From assembly GCA_964342305.1 (NCBI GenBank), contig CAYFGK010000016.1:1-64000 (forward strand): a DNA stretch of 64,000 nucleotides. Reading direction: 5' to 3'. Position numbers and translations under genes: made by a program. Each line of letters begins with the position of its first letter. Within the stretch, counting starts at the first letter, position 1. The notes below the pieces were generated by a model. That model ran no database searches, was not told where the DNA came from, and was given only the letters and a program-made list of their open reading frames with translations. The stretch is from DT-110 sp964342305. Its GTDB lineage: Bacteria > Bacteroidota > Bacteroidia > Chitinophagales > Saprospiraceae. This document shows, piece by piece, positions 41,929 to 50,638 of this stretch.

Positions 41929-44781
41929 CTACCCCAATTTCTCTTTCAAATACTCGCCGGTATAGGAACCCTCCACACCAATCAGATCTTCGGGACGCCC
42001 CTGAAACAGCAGCTCACCTCCCTGTTTACCACCTTCGGGGCCCAGATCGACCAGGTAATCGGCCGACTTGATCACCTCCATATTGTGCTCGACGATGAGC
42101 ACGGTATGGCCCTGGTCAACCAATGCATTCATCGCGTCCAACAGGCGTCGAATGTCGTGGAAATGCAATCCCGTAGTCGGTTCGTCGAAGATAAAAAGGA
42201 TGTGTTCCGTGCTGCGTTCTTTCCCCAGGAATGAGGCCAGCTTCACTCGTTGGGCCTCTCCACCCGACAGGGTACTACTGGATTGGCCCAACTTCACGTA
42301 GCCGAGGCCGACATCCTGCAGGGGCTTGAGTTTATTGACAACTTCAGGAACTTCCTGAAAGAAATCCATGGCCTCGTCAATGCTCAGATTGAGGATGTCG
42401 AAGATAGAGGCATCCTTATACGTTACGTCCAGGACTTCTTGCTTAAAACGCTTTCCTTCGCAGACGTCACAAATCAGATTGACGTCGGCCAGGAACTGCA
42501 TCTCGATGACCTGTTCCCCTTCACCCTTACAGGCATCACAACGGCCCCCATCGACATTGAAGGAGAAATGTTTGGGCTTGAACCCACGGATCTTCGACAA
42601 CTGCTGGTCGGCCATCAACGAACGAATGGCGTCGTAGGCTTTGACGTAGGTCACCGGATTGGATCTCGACGATTTACCAATGGGGTTTTGGTTGACCATT
42701 TCCACCTCGGTAATGGTATCCAGGTCACCCGAAAGGTCATTGAACAGGCCGGGTGACTTACTGTAATTCTCACCCTTCATTTTTTTCAGGGCCGGGTACA
42801 GGATTTGCTTGACCAGGGTTGTTTTACCCGACCCGGAGACACCACATACTACTGTCAGGGCATTAAGTGGAAATTTTACGTCGATGTTCTTCAGATTGTG
42901 CTGACGTGCGCCCGTTACTTCGATGAATTCGTGGAGTGGTCTGCGTTTTTCCGGCAATGGAATCTCCATCTCTCCACTCAGGTATTTTGCCGTAAGGCTG
43001 TCAGAAGCATCGGATTGTATCGTATCGTACGGACCGGCAAAAACGACCTCCCCGCCGAAAATACCCGCTTTGGGACCCACATCGACCAGGTAGTCAGCTG
43101 AGCGAATCACATCCTCTTCGTGTTCCACGACGATGACCGTATTCCCCAGGTCCCGCAGGGATTTCAGTACACTGACCAATCGGTTGGTATCGCGTGGATG
43201 CAGGCCAACGCTTGGTTCATCCAGGATATACATCGAACTGGTCAGGTTGCTACCCAGGGTTCGCGTCAGGTTTATGCGTTGCGTTTCGCCACCGCTCAAT
43301 GAATTGGAGACTCGATTTAGGCTGAGGTAGTTTAATCCCAGATCAAGCATAAATTGCAGGCGATTTTGAATCTCCAGCAGCAATCGTTTGGCAATGGTGG
43401 CATCGTGGTCGCTCAGGTCCAGCTGGTCAAAGAAGGGCACTAGCTCATCGATCGGATATTCGATGAGCTCGGTGATGTCTTTATCGTTGATTTTCACGTA
43501 AGTCGCTTCTTCGCGCAGTCGTCCGCCGTCGCAATTCGTACAACGGGTACGCCCCCGATACCTCGCGAGCATAACCCTGTTCTGGATCTTGTACAGCTTT
43601 TCCTGGAGCTCTTCGAAAAAGTCGTTGATGCCGTCAAAATGGGCATTACCCCTCCACAGCAGGCGCCGTTCAGCCCGGGTCAGATCCTGGTAAGCAGTAT
43701 GGACGGGGAAATCAAAATGATGGGCCTGATCCAGAAAGTGATCGAGCCAGCGACCATACTTTTCACCTTTCCAGCAGGCTACCGCGCCTTCGTAAACGGA
43801 AAGGGATTTATCGGGCACTACTTTATCCTCGTCGATCCCCATGATTTGTCCGAATCCTTCGCAACTCGGGCAAGCGCCGTAGGGATTATTGTAGTTGAAT
43901 AGTTGGGGGGTGGGCTCCAGAAAGGTGATACCATCCAGCTCAAACCGGTTGTTGAACGGCTTGGTTTCTCCATCCATAATATCGATCACGCACTCACCCT
44001 CACTTTCGTAAAAAGCAGTCTGCACCGAATCGGCGATACGGCGGCTATTCTCTTCGTCATCGTGCCGCACCACGAAGCGGTCGATGAGTACCAACAGTTC
44101 TTTCTCCTGTATATCTCCGATCGACTCCTTCAGCAGCGGATCATCGCTTTCGAGAAAATCCTGAATATCGGCCAACTCGCCTTGGGTATTGCGGAAGCGG
44201 GTATAGCCTTTTTGCAACAGCAGGTTCAGTTCCTGTGCTAATTGGCGGTCCTTGTATTTGTAGGGCAGCGGAATGAAGAGTTGCACCTTGGCTCCTTCTT
44301 CCTGAGCGTGAATGAAATCGGTGACATCGGACACCTCGTGCTTGCGGACCAGGTCTCCCGTTACGGGCGAAAAGGTCTTACCAATGCGTGCATAGAGGAG
44401 ACGCAGATAGTCGTACACTTCGGTTAGTGTGCCTACGGTAGAGCGTGCATTGCGGGTACTCACTTTCTGCTCAATGGCAATGGCGGGGCAAATGCCTTTG
44501 ATGTAGTCGACCTCGGGCTTCTTCATCCGCATCAGGAACTGGCGTGCGTAGGAGGAAAGACTTTCGACGTAGCGCCGTTGCCCTTCGGCAAACAGGGTGT
44601 CCATAGTCAGGGAGGATTTCCCGGAACCGGAAACACCCGTGAAGACGATGAGCTTATTCTTGGGGAGTTTCAGCTCAATATCCTTGAGGTTGTTGCCCCG
44701 CGCACCCTTGATATGGATATGGTTGCGTAGTGCCTCTTTTTCCTCGATTTGTGCTTGCTTTTTTTTCAGATCTACCGGCAT
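41929..44781 (-). CDS. uvrA: Excinuclease ABC subunit A
   Basis: Damage-sensing ATPase of nucleotide excision repair that loads UvrB. The 950 residues carry two ABC ATPase units with Walker A GVSGSGKSS (about 34-42) and GVSGSGKTT (about 650), the LSGGE signatures, and zinc-finger cysteines (CPSCEGFG, CTNCDGG, CDACKGEG...CDVCEG). The ATG at 44781 is chosen because the upstream in-frame part (to 44847) lies in the predicted leader of the promoter at 44862-44869. UvrB and UvrC are not in the window; the PcrA-type helicase at 17541 may act in the same pathway. Confidence 0.97.
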   Translation of the reverse strand: MPVDLKKKQAQIEEKEALRNHIHIKGARGNNLKDIELKLPKNKLIVFTGVSGSGKSSLTMDTLFAEGQRRYVESLSSYARQFLMRMKKPEVDYIKGICPAIAIEQKVSTRNARSTVGTLTEVYDYLRLLYARIGKTFSPVTGDLVRKHEVSDVTDFIHAQEEGAKVQLFIPLPYKYKDRQLAQELNLLLQKGYTRFRNTQGELADIQDFLESDDPLLKESIGDIQEKELLVLIDRFVVRHDDEENSRRIADSVQTAFYESEGECVIDIMDGETKPFNNRFELDGITFLEPTPQLFNYNNPYGACPSCEGFGQIMGIDEDKVVPDKSLSVYEGAVACWKGEKYGRWLDHFLDQAHHFDFPVHTAYQDLTRAERRLLWRGNAHFDGINDFFEELQEKLYKIQNRVMLARYRGRTRCTNCDGGRLREEATYVKINDKDITELIEYPIDELVPFFDQLDLSDHDATIAKRLLLEIQNRLQFMLDLGLNYLSLNRVSNSLSGGETQRINLTRTLGSNLTSSMYILDEPSVGLHPRDTNRLVSVLKSLRDLGNTVIVVEHEEDVIRSADYLVDVGPKAGIFGGEVVFAGPYDTIQSDASDSLTAKYLSGEMEIPLPEKRRPLHEFIEVTGARQHNLKNIDVKFPLNALTVVCGVSGSGKTTLVKQILYPALKKMKGENYSKSPGLFNDLSGDLDTITEVEMVNQNPIGKSSRSNPVTYVKAYDAIRSLMADQQLSKIRGFKPKHFSFNVDGGRCDACKGEGEQVIEMQFLADVNLICDVCEGKRFKQEVLDVTYKDASIFDILNLSIDEAMDFFQEVPEVVNKLKPLQDVGLGYVKLGQSSSTLSGGEAQRVKLASFLGKERSTEHILFIFDEPTTGLHFHDIRRLLDAMNALVDQGHTVLIVEHNMEVIKSADYLVDLGPEGGKQGGELLFQGRPEDLIGVEGSYTGEYLKEKLG

Positions 44782-44861
44782 GTACGGGACATTTTTTACG
44801 TGTACGAACGTGACGAGTGCAAGGCAATGACTACCCATCGGAGCCATTGGCTACATCCGCG

Positions 44862-44869
44862 CAAATATA
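44862..44869 (-). promoter_or_regulatory. -7 promoter box for uvrA
   Basis: The minus strand reads TATATTTG, an exact TAnnTTTG box, with a TTTC about 20 nt upstream as a weak -33. The leader to the ATG is about 75 nt. I see no clear SOS/LexA palindrome. The remaining bases to 45089 hold only a GCCTTTCGGC + A-run motif copy (44946-44961). Confidence 0.5.
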
Positions 44870-45089
44870 CCTGAACTTAAGTGGTTAGGAAAGTATAGTA
44901 CACCCGATATAACTATAGCAATCTCATAAAGTTGCATGCCTTTTAGCCTTTCGGCAAAAAAGGAAGGGTAGGAGGGGAATCCCTTTGATAGGCCGGTAAG
45001 GTGTATTCAACAATGTCTTCCCCCTTTTCTTCCCGGATGGTTGCAGGAGAAGGCCCAAGCCCCGTTCTTAATCGAAAAAGAAGGTGCTT

Positions 45090-45791
45090 ATGAATTACCG
45101 GTTTAGTCTTTTTTTATTCCTGGCTTTTCTCTCCTACAGCCCGGTGTTCGGTCAGCAAATCGAGATTCTTTTTATTGGCAATAGCCTTACCTATACGAAT
45201 GATCTGCCCGGGATGGTCCGTCGTCTTGGTGAAACAGTGGATCAAAAGATCAGGGTAACCTCCGTTTGTTACCCCAATTATGCCCTGGAGGACCACTGGC
45301 GGGACGGGGAGATCCAGAAGCTATTAAAAAGGGGCCAGTTTGAATATGTTCTTTTCCAGCAAGGCCCGTCCTCCCAGGCTTACGGGCGCACGTCCTTGCA
45401 GAAGTATGGCGGCATGATCAGTAACCTGGCCCGCAGGAATAGCGTTGAGCCCACTTATCTGATGGTCTGGCCGGCGGTACAGTATTACCATACTTTTCCC
45501 GGTGTCATTGCTAATCACGAAGCAGCAGCTCAGAAAAATGACGCCTTACTCGTGCCCGCCGGTGAAGCCTGGCAGCATTACCGGACAGGCACCTTTGATG
45601 AGGACCTGTATGGTCCCGATCAGTTTCATCCTTCCGCTACTGGTACTCTGCTAACTGCCCTCACAGTGGTTCAGGTCTTATTTCCTGATTTGGATCCGGG
45701 GCAGATCCCATACCGGAAGGTAGTGGGCCTGGGCGTGGCCGAAGCAACGTGGGAACGGATGTGCTTGTCTGTTAGAGAGATATTGCACTAG
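45090..45791 (+). CDS. Secreted SGNH/GDSL-family hydrolase
   Basis: This 233-residue protein has a signal peptide (about 1-21, ending VFGQ). The SGNH-fold block I GNSLTYTND (about 29-37, with nucleophile S) and the C-terminal D-x-x-H in GPDQFHPSATG (about 176-186) supply the catalytic triad. It is likely a periplasmic esterase or deacylase acting on carbohydrate or lipid esters. The ATG at 45090 is preferred to the GTG two codons upstream. It precedes the erythromycin-esterase-like gene by 22 bases, so two secreted esterases appear co-expressed. Confidence 0.85.
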   Translation: MNYRFSLFLFLAFLSYSPVFGQQIEILFIGNSLTYTNDLPGMVRRLGETVDQKIRVTSVCYPNYALEDHWRDGEIQKLLKRGQFEYVLFQQGPSSQAYGRTSLQKYGGMISNLARRNSVEPTYLMVWPAVQYYHTFPGVIANHEAAAQKNDALLVPAGEAWQHYRTGTFDEDLYGPDQFHPSATGTLLTALTVVQVLFPDLDPGQIPYRKVVGLGVAEATWERMCLSVREILH

Positions 45792-45813
45792 ACAATCACC
45801 CAAAAAAAATACC

Positions 45814-47544
45814 ATGTATCGGCAATTCTTTATTTGGTTTTTCATTTGCACATACTGTACCTCGTACGGACAGGGATCAAAGTCAGCAGGGGTTTTCCCG
45901 GAGGAAGTTGTCTCCTGGGTACGGCAGCATGCTCAAACCATTCCCTCTATTGCACCTGAGTCATATAAAGAGGATTTATCTTTCATGGACGAGGTTATTG
46001 GTAATCATCAATTAGTCCTTTTGGGTGAGGGTACCCACGGTACCCGGGAGATCTTTCAGCTCAAAGACAAGATCGTGCGGTACCTGATCGATCAGAAAGG
46101 ATTCTCGACCTTGGGTATTGAGTATGATCTAATTGATGGGGTATATGTCGACCGGTATATTCATAACCAATCAGCAGATTTATACCAGGCTCTGGACCAA
46201 CAGCGGGGCTGGGTTTGGAATACCGAAGAACTCGCTACTCTTATCCAATGGTTAGCGGAATACCGGATTGCTGGAGGAGAAATAGATTATTATGGTATTG
46301 ATCTGTTTGAACTAACTCAATCGGCCGAGGTGTCACTAAGGTATTTGGAGAAAGCGGGAAAAATGTCACCTTTATTCTCCGATGCCTGGCGGGATTCCTT
46401 TGGTAAGGATGTATCTTTTTATGCTTCGGACCCGGACGCCTTTTATTCAGCTTTGGGTGAAGCAGGGCTAAGCGGAAATTACCGTTTGGTGGAATTGATG
46501 CAGTGGCTGGTGGATGCATTCGGGACCAGGGAGGCAGTTGCCACTGACCCTGAGGATTGGCGTTTCCATCGCCAGTTAGCCCTCACTGCTTTAAACCGTT
46601 CGCGTCACCTGCTTCAATTTAACTACGATTACCTTTTTGGAACAGAAAGCTGGCGGGAGCAGCTAGCTCTGTTTCGGGCGTTTCCGCAAAAAACGGATAG
46701 CCTGCGGCAGTATCTGGCCAAATTAGGAGATACTCATTTAAGTTCTTCGTTAAATCCTATTCTCACAGCAGTGGAGAATCCGTTTCAGGGCCGTACTACC
46801 TACTTAACGGAACTGAACTTCCAGCAACGCCGTAATTGGTCGGATAATATCCAATTGGCGATCCAGCGGTTAGATCTTCGACGGGAGATTTATCGCCAAA
46901 AAATCACATTAACTGATTACCAGCACCTTTTTCAGCTACTGAGGGATTTGGATCAGCTCCTTTCTTGGTATAAGAACGCCTTTGATCAGCCTTTGGAGCG
47001 CCTGAATTATCGGGAAATAGGATTGGCGGAAAACGTTCGCTTTCTGGACTCATTAAAGGATTCGGGTACCGTGATTTGGGCGCACAATCTGCACGTGACT
47101 AAAGTGCAGACTAACACCCGAAGTGACGGGGATAAGATGGGCACATTTTTAAAACAGGTGTACGGAGATGATATGCTGGTCATTGGCACATTGATCGGGC
47201 AGGGCACGGTTCAGGCCTGGGATTACCGGGGTGAAAAACGGAAGCTGGGCGTTATGCAGATCCCACAACCTAATGCAGGGACTATGGAAGACCTGTTCGT
47301 AGAAGCAGATTGTACTATCTGTTTGCTGGACTTACGCCAGATCCCGAAGGATGGGGTAGTTGCCGATTGGTTCGGGACGGAACAGCCTTTTAGATCGGTC
47401 GGAAACTTTTACAATCCTGATGAACCCGGGGAATTCTTTATTAAGGATGTTATCCCCGATCACTTTGATGTGTTGGTTTTTATTAAGGAGACGACCCGAG
47501 CCATTCCGACGGATGCTGTTCGGGAGCGATATTTTAAGGAGTAG
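45814..47544 (+). CDS. Secreted erythromycin-esterase-family protein
   Basis: This 576-residue protein has a signal peptide (about 1-19). The Ere/EreC domain has the hallmark GEGTHGTREIF (about 71-81), whose Glu and His form the active site, and IWAHNLHVTK near residue 427. Ere enzymes hydrolyse the macrolactone ring, but most chromosomal relatives in Bacteroidota have unknown substrates. It is longer than plasmid-borne EreA/B of about 400-420 residues. Resistance is not implied. A 21-nt sequence shared with repeat copy A overlaps its stop codon. Confidence 0.85.
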   Translation: MYRQFFIWFFICTYCTSYGQGSKSAGVFPEEVVSWVRQHAQTIPSIAPESYKEDLSFMDEVIGNHQLVLLGEGTHGTREIFQLKDKIVRYLIDQKGFSTLGIEYDLIDGVYVDRYIHNQSADLYQALDQQRGWVWNTEELATLIQWLAEYRIAGGEIDYYGIDLFELTQSAEVSLRYLEKAGKMSPLFSDAWRDSFGKDVSFYASDPDAFYSALGEAGLSGNYRLVELMQWLVDAFGTREAVATDPEDWRFHRQLALTALNRSRHLLQFNYDYLFGTESWREQLALFRAFPQKTDSLRQYLAKLGDTHLSSSLNPILTAVENPFQGRTTYLTELNFQQRRNWSDNIQLAIQRLDLRREIYRQKITLTDYQHLFQLLRDLDQLLSWYKNAFDQPLERLNYREIGLAENVRFLDSLKDSGTVIWAHNLHVTKVQTNTRSDGDKMGTFLKQVYGDDMLVIGTLIGQGTVQAWDYRGEKRKLGVMQIPQPNAGTMEDLFVEADCTICLLDLRQIPKDGVVADWFGTEQPFRSVGNFYNPDEPGEFFIKDVIPDHFDVLVFIKETTRAIPTDAVRERYFKE

Positions 47545-47571
47545 ATATACCGGCAACGAAGTGCTATAAAA

Positions 47572-47614
47572 AGATGCCATCCCCGATGCCATCCTAGATG
47601 GCATCTCCTTTTTT
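47572..47614 (+). terminator. Intrinsic terminator after the Ere-like gene
   Basis: Stem AGATGCCATC/GATGGCATCT (47572-47581 with 47597-47606) is followed by CCTTTTTT. It ends the SGNH/Ere transcript. Apart from this and the sigma-factor promoter, the 391-base gap 47545-47935 is A/T-rich without a gene. Confidence 0.85.
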
Positions 47615-47795
47615 GGCAATCCAGACGACCAATTAAACATTTACCATCGCTCTCCGGGAACTATTATTAAACATTCATAGGAAAATTCCCTTACCAAATT
47701 CAAAGCGCCTGCTACCAGTGCAGCAAATGGTTTAGCTTTATTTTATGAAAGTCGTTAATCTTCTGTTAAGGTCAGTAAAAAAAGAGGGCTCAACC

Positions 47796-47825
47796 TTTCA
47801 TGAATGAAAAATCCCCTTATATTTG
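47796..47825 (+). promoter_or_regulatory. Promoter for the sigma-factor gene
   Basis: TATATTTG at 47818-47825 is an exact TAnnTTTG box; TTTC at about 47796-47799 is a near -33 match at suitable spacing. The leader to the ATG at 47936 would be about 105 nt. Confidence 0.55.
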
Positions 47826-47935
47826 AAGGGTATTCACGCAATATTTCTCACCAAAACGAATCCGTCTATACGCGTAAACTTCTACACTTAAAATAGTTTC
47901 AAGCAAGTTAATCCCATTTAAAAAGCTATTTAGGT

Positions 47936-48514
47936 ATGCAAGTTACGCTAAATGATCAAGAGCTTATTGCTCGTTATCTGGACGGAGACGACCGCTCCTT
48001 CGAAGAACTTCTCAACCGTCACCAGCAAAAGATCTACACATCGATCTACCTCTTTGTGAAAGACCAGAGCCTGGCGGAAGATATTTTCCAGGAAGTTTTT
48101 ATCAAGATTATCGACACCCTTCGCAAGGGTAAGTACAACCACGAGGGTAAATTCCTGCAGTGGGCTATGCGGATCTCGTACAATATGTGCGTAGATTACT
48201 TCCGTCGCAACAAGCGTCGCCCTAAGGTGTCGCCCACGGAAACCTTCGATATCTTCGATGTTCTCCAAACTACCGAAGCCAACGCTGAGCAAAATATCAT
48301 CCGCTCCCAAACCCACGACAAAGTGCGGGCACTGGTGGATATGTTGCCTCCCGAGCAACGGGAAGTCGTCATCCTGCGCCATTACGCGGATATGAGCTTC
48401 AAAGAAATCGCCAAGTTGACCCGCGTCAGCATTAATACGGCCCTGGGTCGCATGCGCTACGCATTGATCAACATCCGTAAGATGATCGAAGAAAAAGACA
48501 TCGTTCTCCAATAA
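47936..48514 (+). CDS. ECF-type RNA polymerase sigma factor
   Basis: This 192-residue sigma-70-family protein has region 2 (about 20-90: YLFVKDQSLAEDIFQEVFIKII and the -10-recognition YNMCVDYFRRNK) and region 4 (about 132-185: LPPEQREVVILRHYADMSFKEIA followed by the helix SINTALGRMRYALINIRK). It lacks region 3 and so belongs to the ECF group. No anti-sigma factor gene is adjacent, so it may be controlled by expression level or by a distant partner. Two strong terminators follow it. Confidence 0.93.
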   Translation: MQVTLNDQELIARYLDGDDRSFEELLNRHQQKIYTSIYLFVKDQSLAEDIFQEVFIKIIDTLRKGKYNHEGKFLQWAMRISYNMCVDYFRRNKRRPKVSPTETFDIFDVLQTTEANAEQNIIRSQTHDKVRALVDMLPPEQREVVILRHYADMSFKEIAKLTRVSINTALGRMRYALINIRKMIEEKDIVLQ

Positions 48515-48617
48515 GATTTATCCTAAGAAACCGCGGAGCTACGCGCTCCGATACAGCGTTCCGCGCGATACCCTGAATGGGGTATCCCAAAACCGATTAT
48601 TTAGGTCGTCTTTAGGT

Positions 48618-48666
48618 CTCAGAAGTGTACAGCCCCCCCGCCGTGCAACTTCTGAGGCTCTTTTTT
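48618..48666 (+). terminator. Intrinsic terminator after the sigma-factor gene
   Basis: Stem CTCAGAAGT/ACTTCTGAG (48618-48626 with 48648-48656) is followed by GCTCTTTTTT. Two small hairpins lie before it (CGGAGC/GCTCCG near 48535-48551; GATACCC/GGGTATC near 48572-48590). The T-run leads into a GCCGTAAGGC motif copy (48661-48675). Confidence 0.85.
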
Positions 48667-48686
48667 GCCGTAAGGCTGTAGGCCTG

Positions 48687-48744
48687 CACCTAAAAAACGG
48701 TCGGCCTTATCTCACAGGAGGTAAGGCCGACCGTTTTTTAGGTG
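48687..48744. terminator. Strong bidirectional stem-loop between sigma factor and hemB
   Basis: A perfect 23-bp stem (48687-48709 with 48722-48744) contains A6/T6 tracts within the arms. It lies between convergent genes. From about 48858 to 48890 there is a word-repeat tract (GACCTCTGACC / GACCTCCGACA), directly after the hemB stop. Confidence 0.8.
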
Positions 48745-48890
48745 TAAATGTCGGCTCCATGAGCAAGAGCTGCTTTTGGGAGGAGCGCGGTATTCGATAA
48801 TTTGGAAGAGACATTAGAGTAGGATGAGCATGAGGCTTAGGTGCCATTCCTTCCTTTTGACCTCTGACCTTCCGACCTCCGACATCCAAC

Positions 48891-49868
48891 TTACTCATTG
48901 GCTTTATACTGATGCGCAAAATCTTTCGCAAAGTAAGTGATGATGGCATCCGTACCAGCCCGGCGCAAGGATAACAGCGTCTCCGGCATGGCCGTCTCGT
49001 AATCCAGCCAACCATTCTGACACGCAGCAACCAGCATAGCGCATTCACCACTTACGTGGTAGGCAGCAATGGGTAAGGAACTGTGATCTTTCAGGGATTT
49101 AATCACGTCGAGGTAGTGCAGGGCTGGTTTTACCATCAGGAAATCAGCACCCTCTGTTTCATCGAGCGTAGCTTCGATCAATGCCTCCCGGCGATTGGCC
49201 GGATCCATTTGGTAGGTTTTCTTGTCGCCGGCCTTGGGGGCTGAATCGAGGGCATCGCGGAACGGACCGTAAAAGGCACTAGCGTATTTTGCGGTGTAGG
49301 ACATGATGCCCGTTTTCGTAAATCCCGCTTTGTCTAGGGAATTGCGCAGGAATCCGACCCGGCCATCCATCATATCGGAGGGTCCCAGAACGTCAAAGCC
49401 TGCCTGGGCCTGGGCGACGCCCATTTTGGCCAGGATTGGTAACGATTCGTCGTTGAGGATCTCCCCCTCCTTCACCAGGCCATCGTGCCCGTCACTGCTG
49501 TAAGGGTCCATCGCCACGTCGCTGATCAGGCAGATTTCCGGGTAGCGCTCTTTAACCCTGCGGGCCGCGTGGAGGTAAAAATTATCTTCGTGGTAACTGT
49601 AGGTAGCCGTTGCATCCTTCATAGCCTCCGGGATGGCGGGAAACATCATAAAGCTGCGCACCCCGAGGTCGAGGCATTCTTCGACCTCTCGTATAATTTG
49701 ATCGACCGACAAACGCTGGCTAACGGGAAGAGACGGAATATCCTCCCGGATATTTTTGCCATCAACTAAAAATAAAGGTTGTACGAGGTGGTCGGGTGTC
49801 AGATTGGTCTCCCGGACCAGCCGGCGTATGGCATCAGATTGACGATTTCTGCGAGGACGTTTTATCAT
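48891..49868 (-). CDS. hemB: Porphobilinogen synthase (5-aminolevulinate dehydratase)
   Basis: Condenses two 5-aminolevulinate molecules to porphobilinogen in heme synthesis. The 325 residues include Schiff-base lysines K194 (YTAKYASAFYG) and K247 (FLMVKPALHY). The metal loop is DVAMDPYSSDGHDG (about 117-130): aspartates in place of the three zinc cysteines, so the enzyme is of the Mg/K-dependent type. Its start overlaps the end of yidD by 35 bases, indicating translational coupling as last gene of a four-gene operon. Confidence 0.95.
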   Translation of the reverse strand: MIKRPRRNRQSDAIRRLVRETNLTPDHLVQPLFLVDGKNIREDIPSLPVSQRLSVDQIIREVEECLDLGVRSFMMFPAIPEAMKDATATYSYHEDNFYLHAARRVKERYPEICLISDVAMDPYSSDGHDGLVKEGEILNDESLPILAKMGVAQAQAGFDVLGPSDMMDGRVGFLRNSLDKAGFTKTGIMSYTAKYASAFYGPFRDALDSAPKAGDKKTYQMDPANRREALIEATLDETEGADFLMVKPALHYLDVIKSLKDHSSLPIAAYHVSGECAMLVAACQNGWLDYETAMPETLLSLRRAGTDAIITYFAKDFAHQYKANE

Positions 49869-50106
49869 GGGTTATTGTCGTTTTTGCCGGATTAGCGGGC
49901 ACCGGATCGTACCCGTTCCCCCCCCAGGGATGGCAGCGGCCAATGCGCTTCATTCCCAACCATAAACCTTTCCACAACCCCCACTGACGCAGCGCATCGA
50001 CGGTATAATGTGAACAGGATGGATGGTACTGGCATTTGTTGTGTCCCAGCAGCGGAGACAAGGTAGCCTGGTATATCCGGATAATGAAAATGAGAATATG
50101 CCGCAA
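49834..50106 (-). CDS. yidD: Membrane protein insertion efficiency factor YidD
   Basis: This 90-residue protein assists YidC-dependent insertion of inner-membrane proteins. The family core is clear: IRIYQATLSPLLGHNKCQYHPSCSHYTVDALRQWG with three cysteines, then the GRCHPWGG-NGYDPVP block at the end. No ATG is available near the conserved N-terminus; TTG at 50106 is the best start, 6 bases after the DUF6702 stop. The 3' end overlaps hemB by 35 bases. In many bacteria yidD sits with rnpA/yidC; its place here before hemB is different. Confidence 0.93.
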   Translation of the reverse strand: MRHILIFIIRIYQATLSPLLGHNKCQYHPSCSHYTVDALRQWGLWKGLWLGMKRIGRCHPWGGNGYDPVPANPAKTTITHDKTSSQKSSI

Positions 50107-50112
50107 GGTAAA

Positions 50113-50622
50113 TTATTTAAAGGTGACCGTCTCGGTTCGGTATCCTTTGCGAAATAACAGGGTTCCTTCCTGACGGTTGGGGCCGACAATGTGCATAATG
50201 TTCTTCTGGTCGTCGTAAAGATCGAGCAGCACATCGTAGGTGACGGTCATTTCCCGGAAAGGGGGCAAGTCCCTTACTTCCAGGTAGCACCAGACCGCCT
50301 GCATGTCTTCGCTGATTTCTTTTCCCAGAAATCGGAAGGATACCGGTTGGCCATCAATGGCGAACTGTACTTGTTCCTCGAGGTAACGACCCAGATAGTA
50401 TTCGGCATCGGAGCTCTCCATTTTCGTGCAAATGTAGAGGCTGTCAGCGCCGCGTTCAGCCAGGGCCAGTTCGAGGTCATCAATAAAAACGTGCATGCTC
50501 ATTTGCAGAGCCTGCTCCTGTGGGTTGTACTCGACCATACAACGGCTTACGTGAAATTTGTGTAAGTCGGTCGTTTTGTGCGAAAGGCCGGATAATAGAA
50601 CCAAAAATAAAGACATCCACAT
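50113..50622 (-). CDS. DUF6702-family exported protein
   Basis: This 169-residue protein has a short signal-like N-terminus (MWMSLFLVLLSGLSH). The body is the DUF6702 beta-rich domain (HKFHVSRCMVEYNPQEQALQMSMHVFIDDLELAL, then a C-terminal NIMHIVGPNRQEGTLLF block). The family is common in Bacteroidota next to HupE/UreJ-like membrane proteins, as here (16-base gap). Its role is unknown; the pairing suggests a joint envelope function, possibly with metals. Confidence 0.8.
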   Translation of the reverse strand: MWMSLFLVLLSGLSHKTTDLHKFHVSRCMVEYNPQEQALQMSMHVFIDDLELALAERGADSLYICTKMESSDAEYYLGRYLEEQVQFAIDGQPVSFRFLGKEISEDMQAVWCYLEVRDLPPFREMTVTYDVLLDLYDDQKNIMHIVGPNRQEGTLLFRKGYRTETVTFK

Positions 50623-50638
50623 AGTTGATGGGTTGTGA

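Noticed and set aside
45814..47544. Acquired macrolide-resistance gene
   Set aside because: There is no mobile element beside it, it carries a signal peptide and is much longer than plasmid Ere enzymes; it looks like a native chromosomal homologue.
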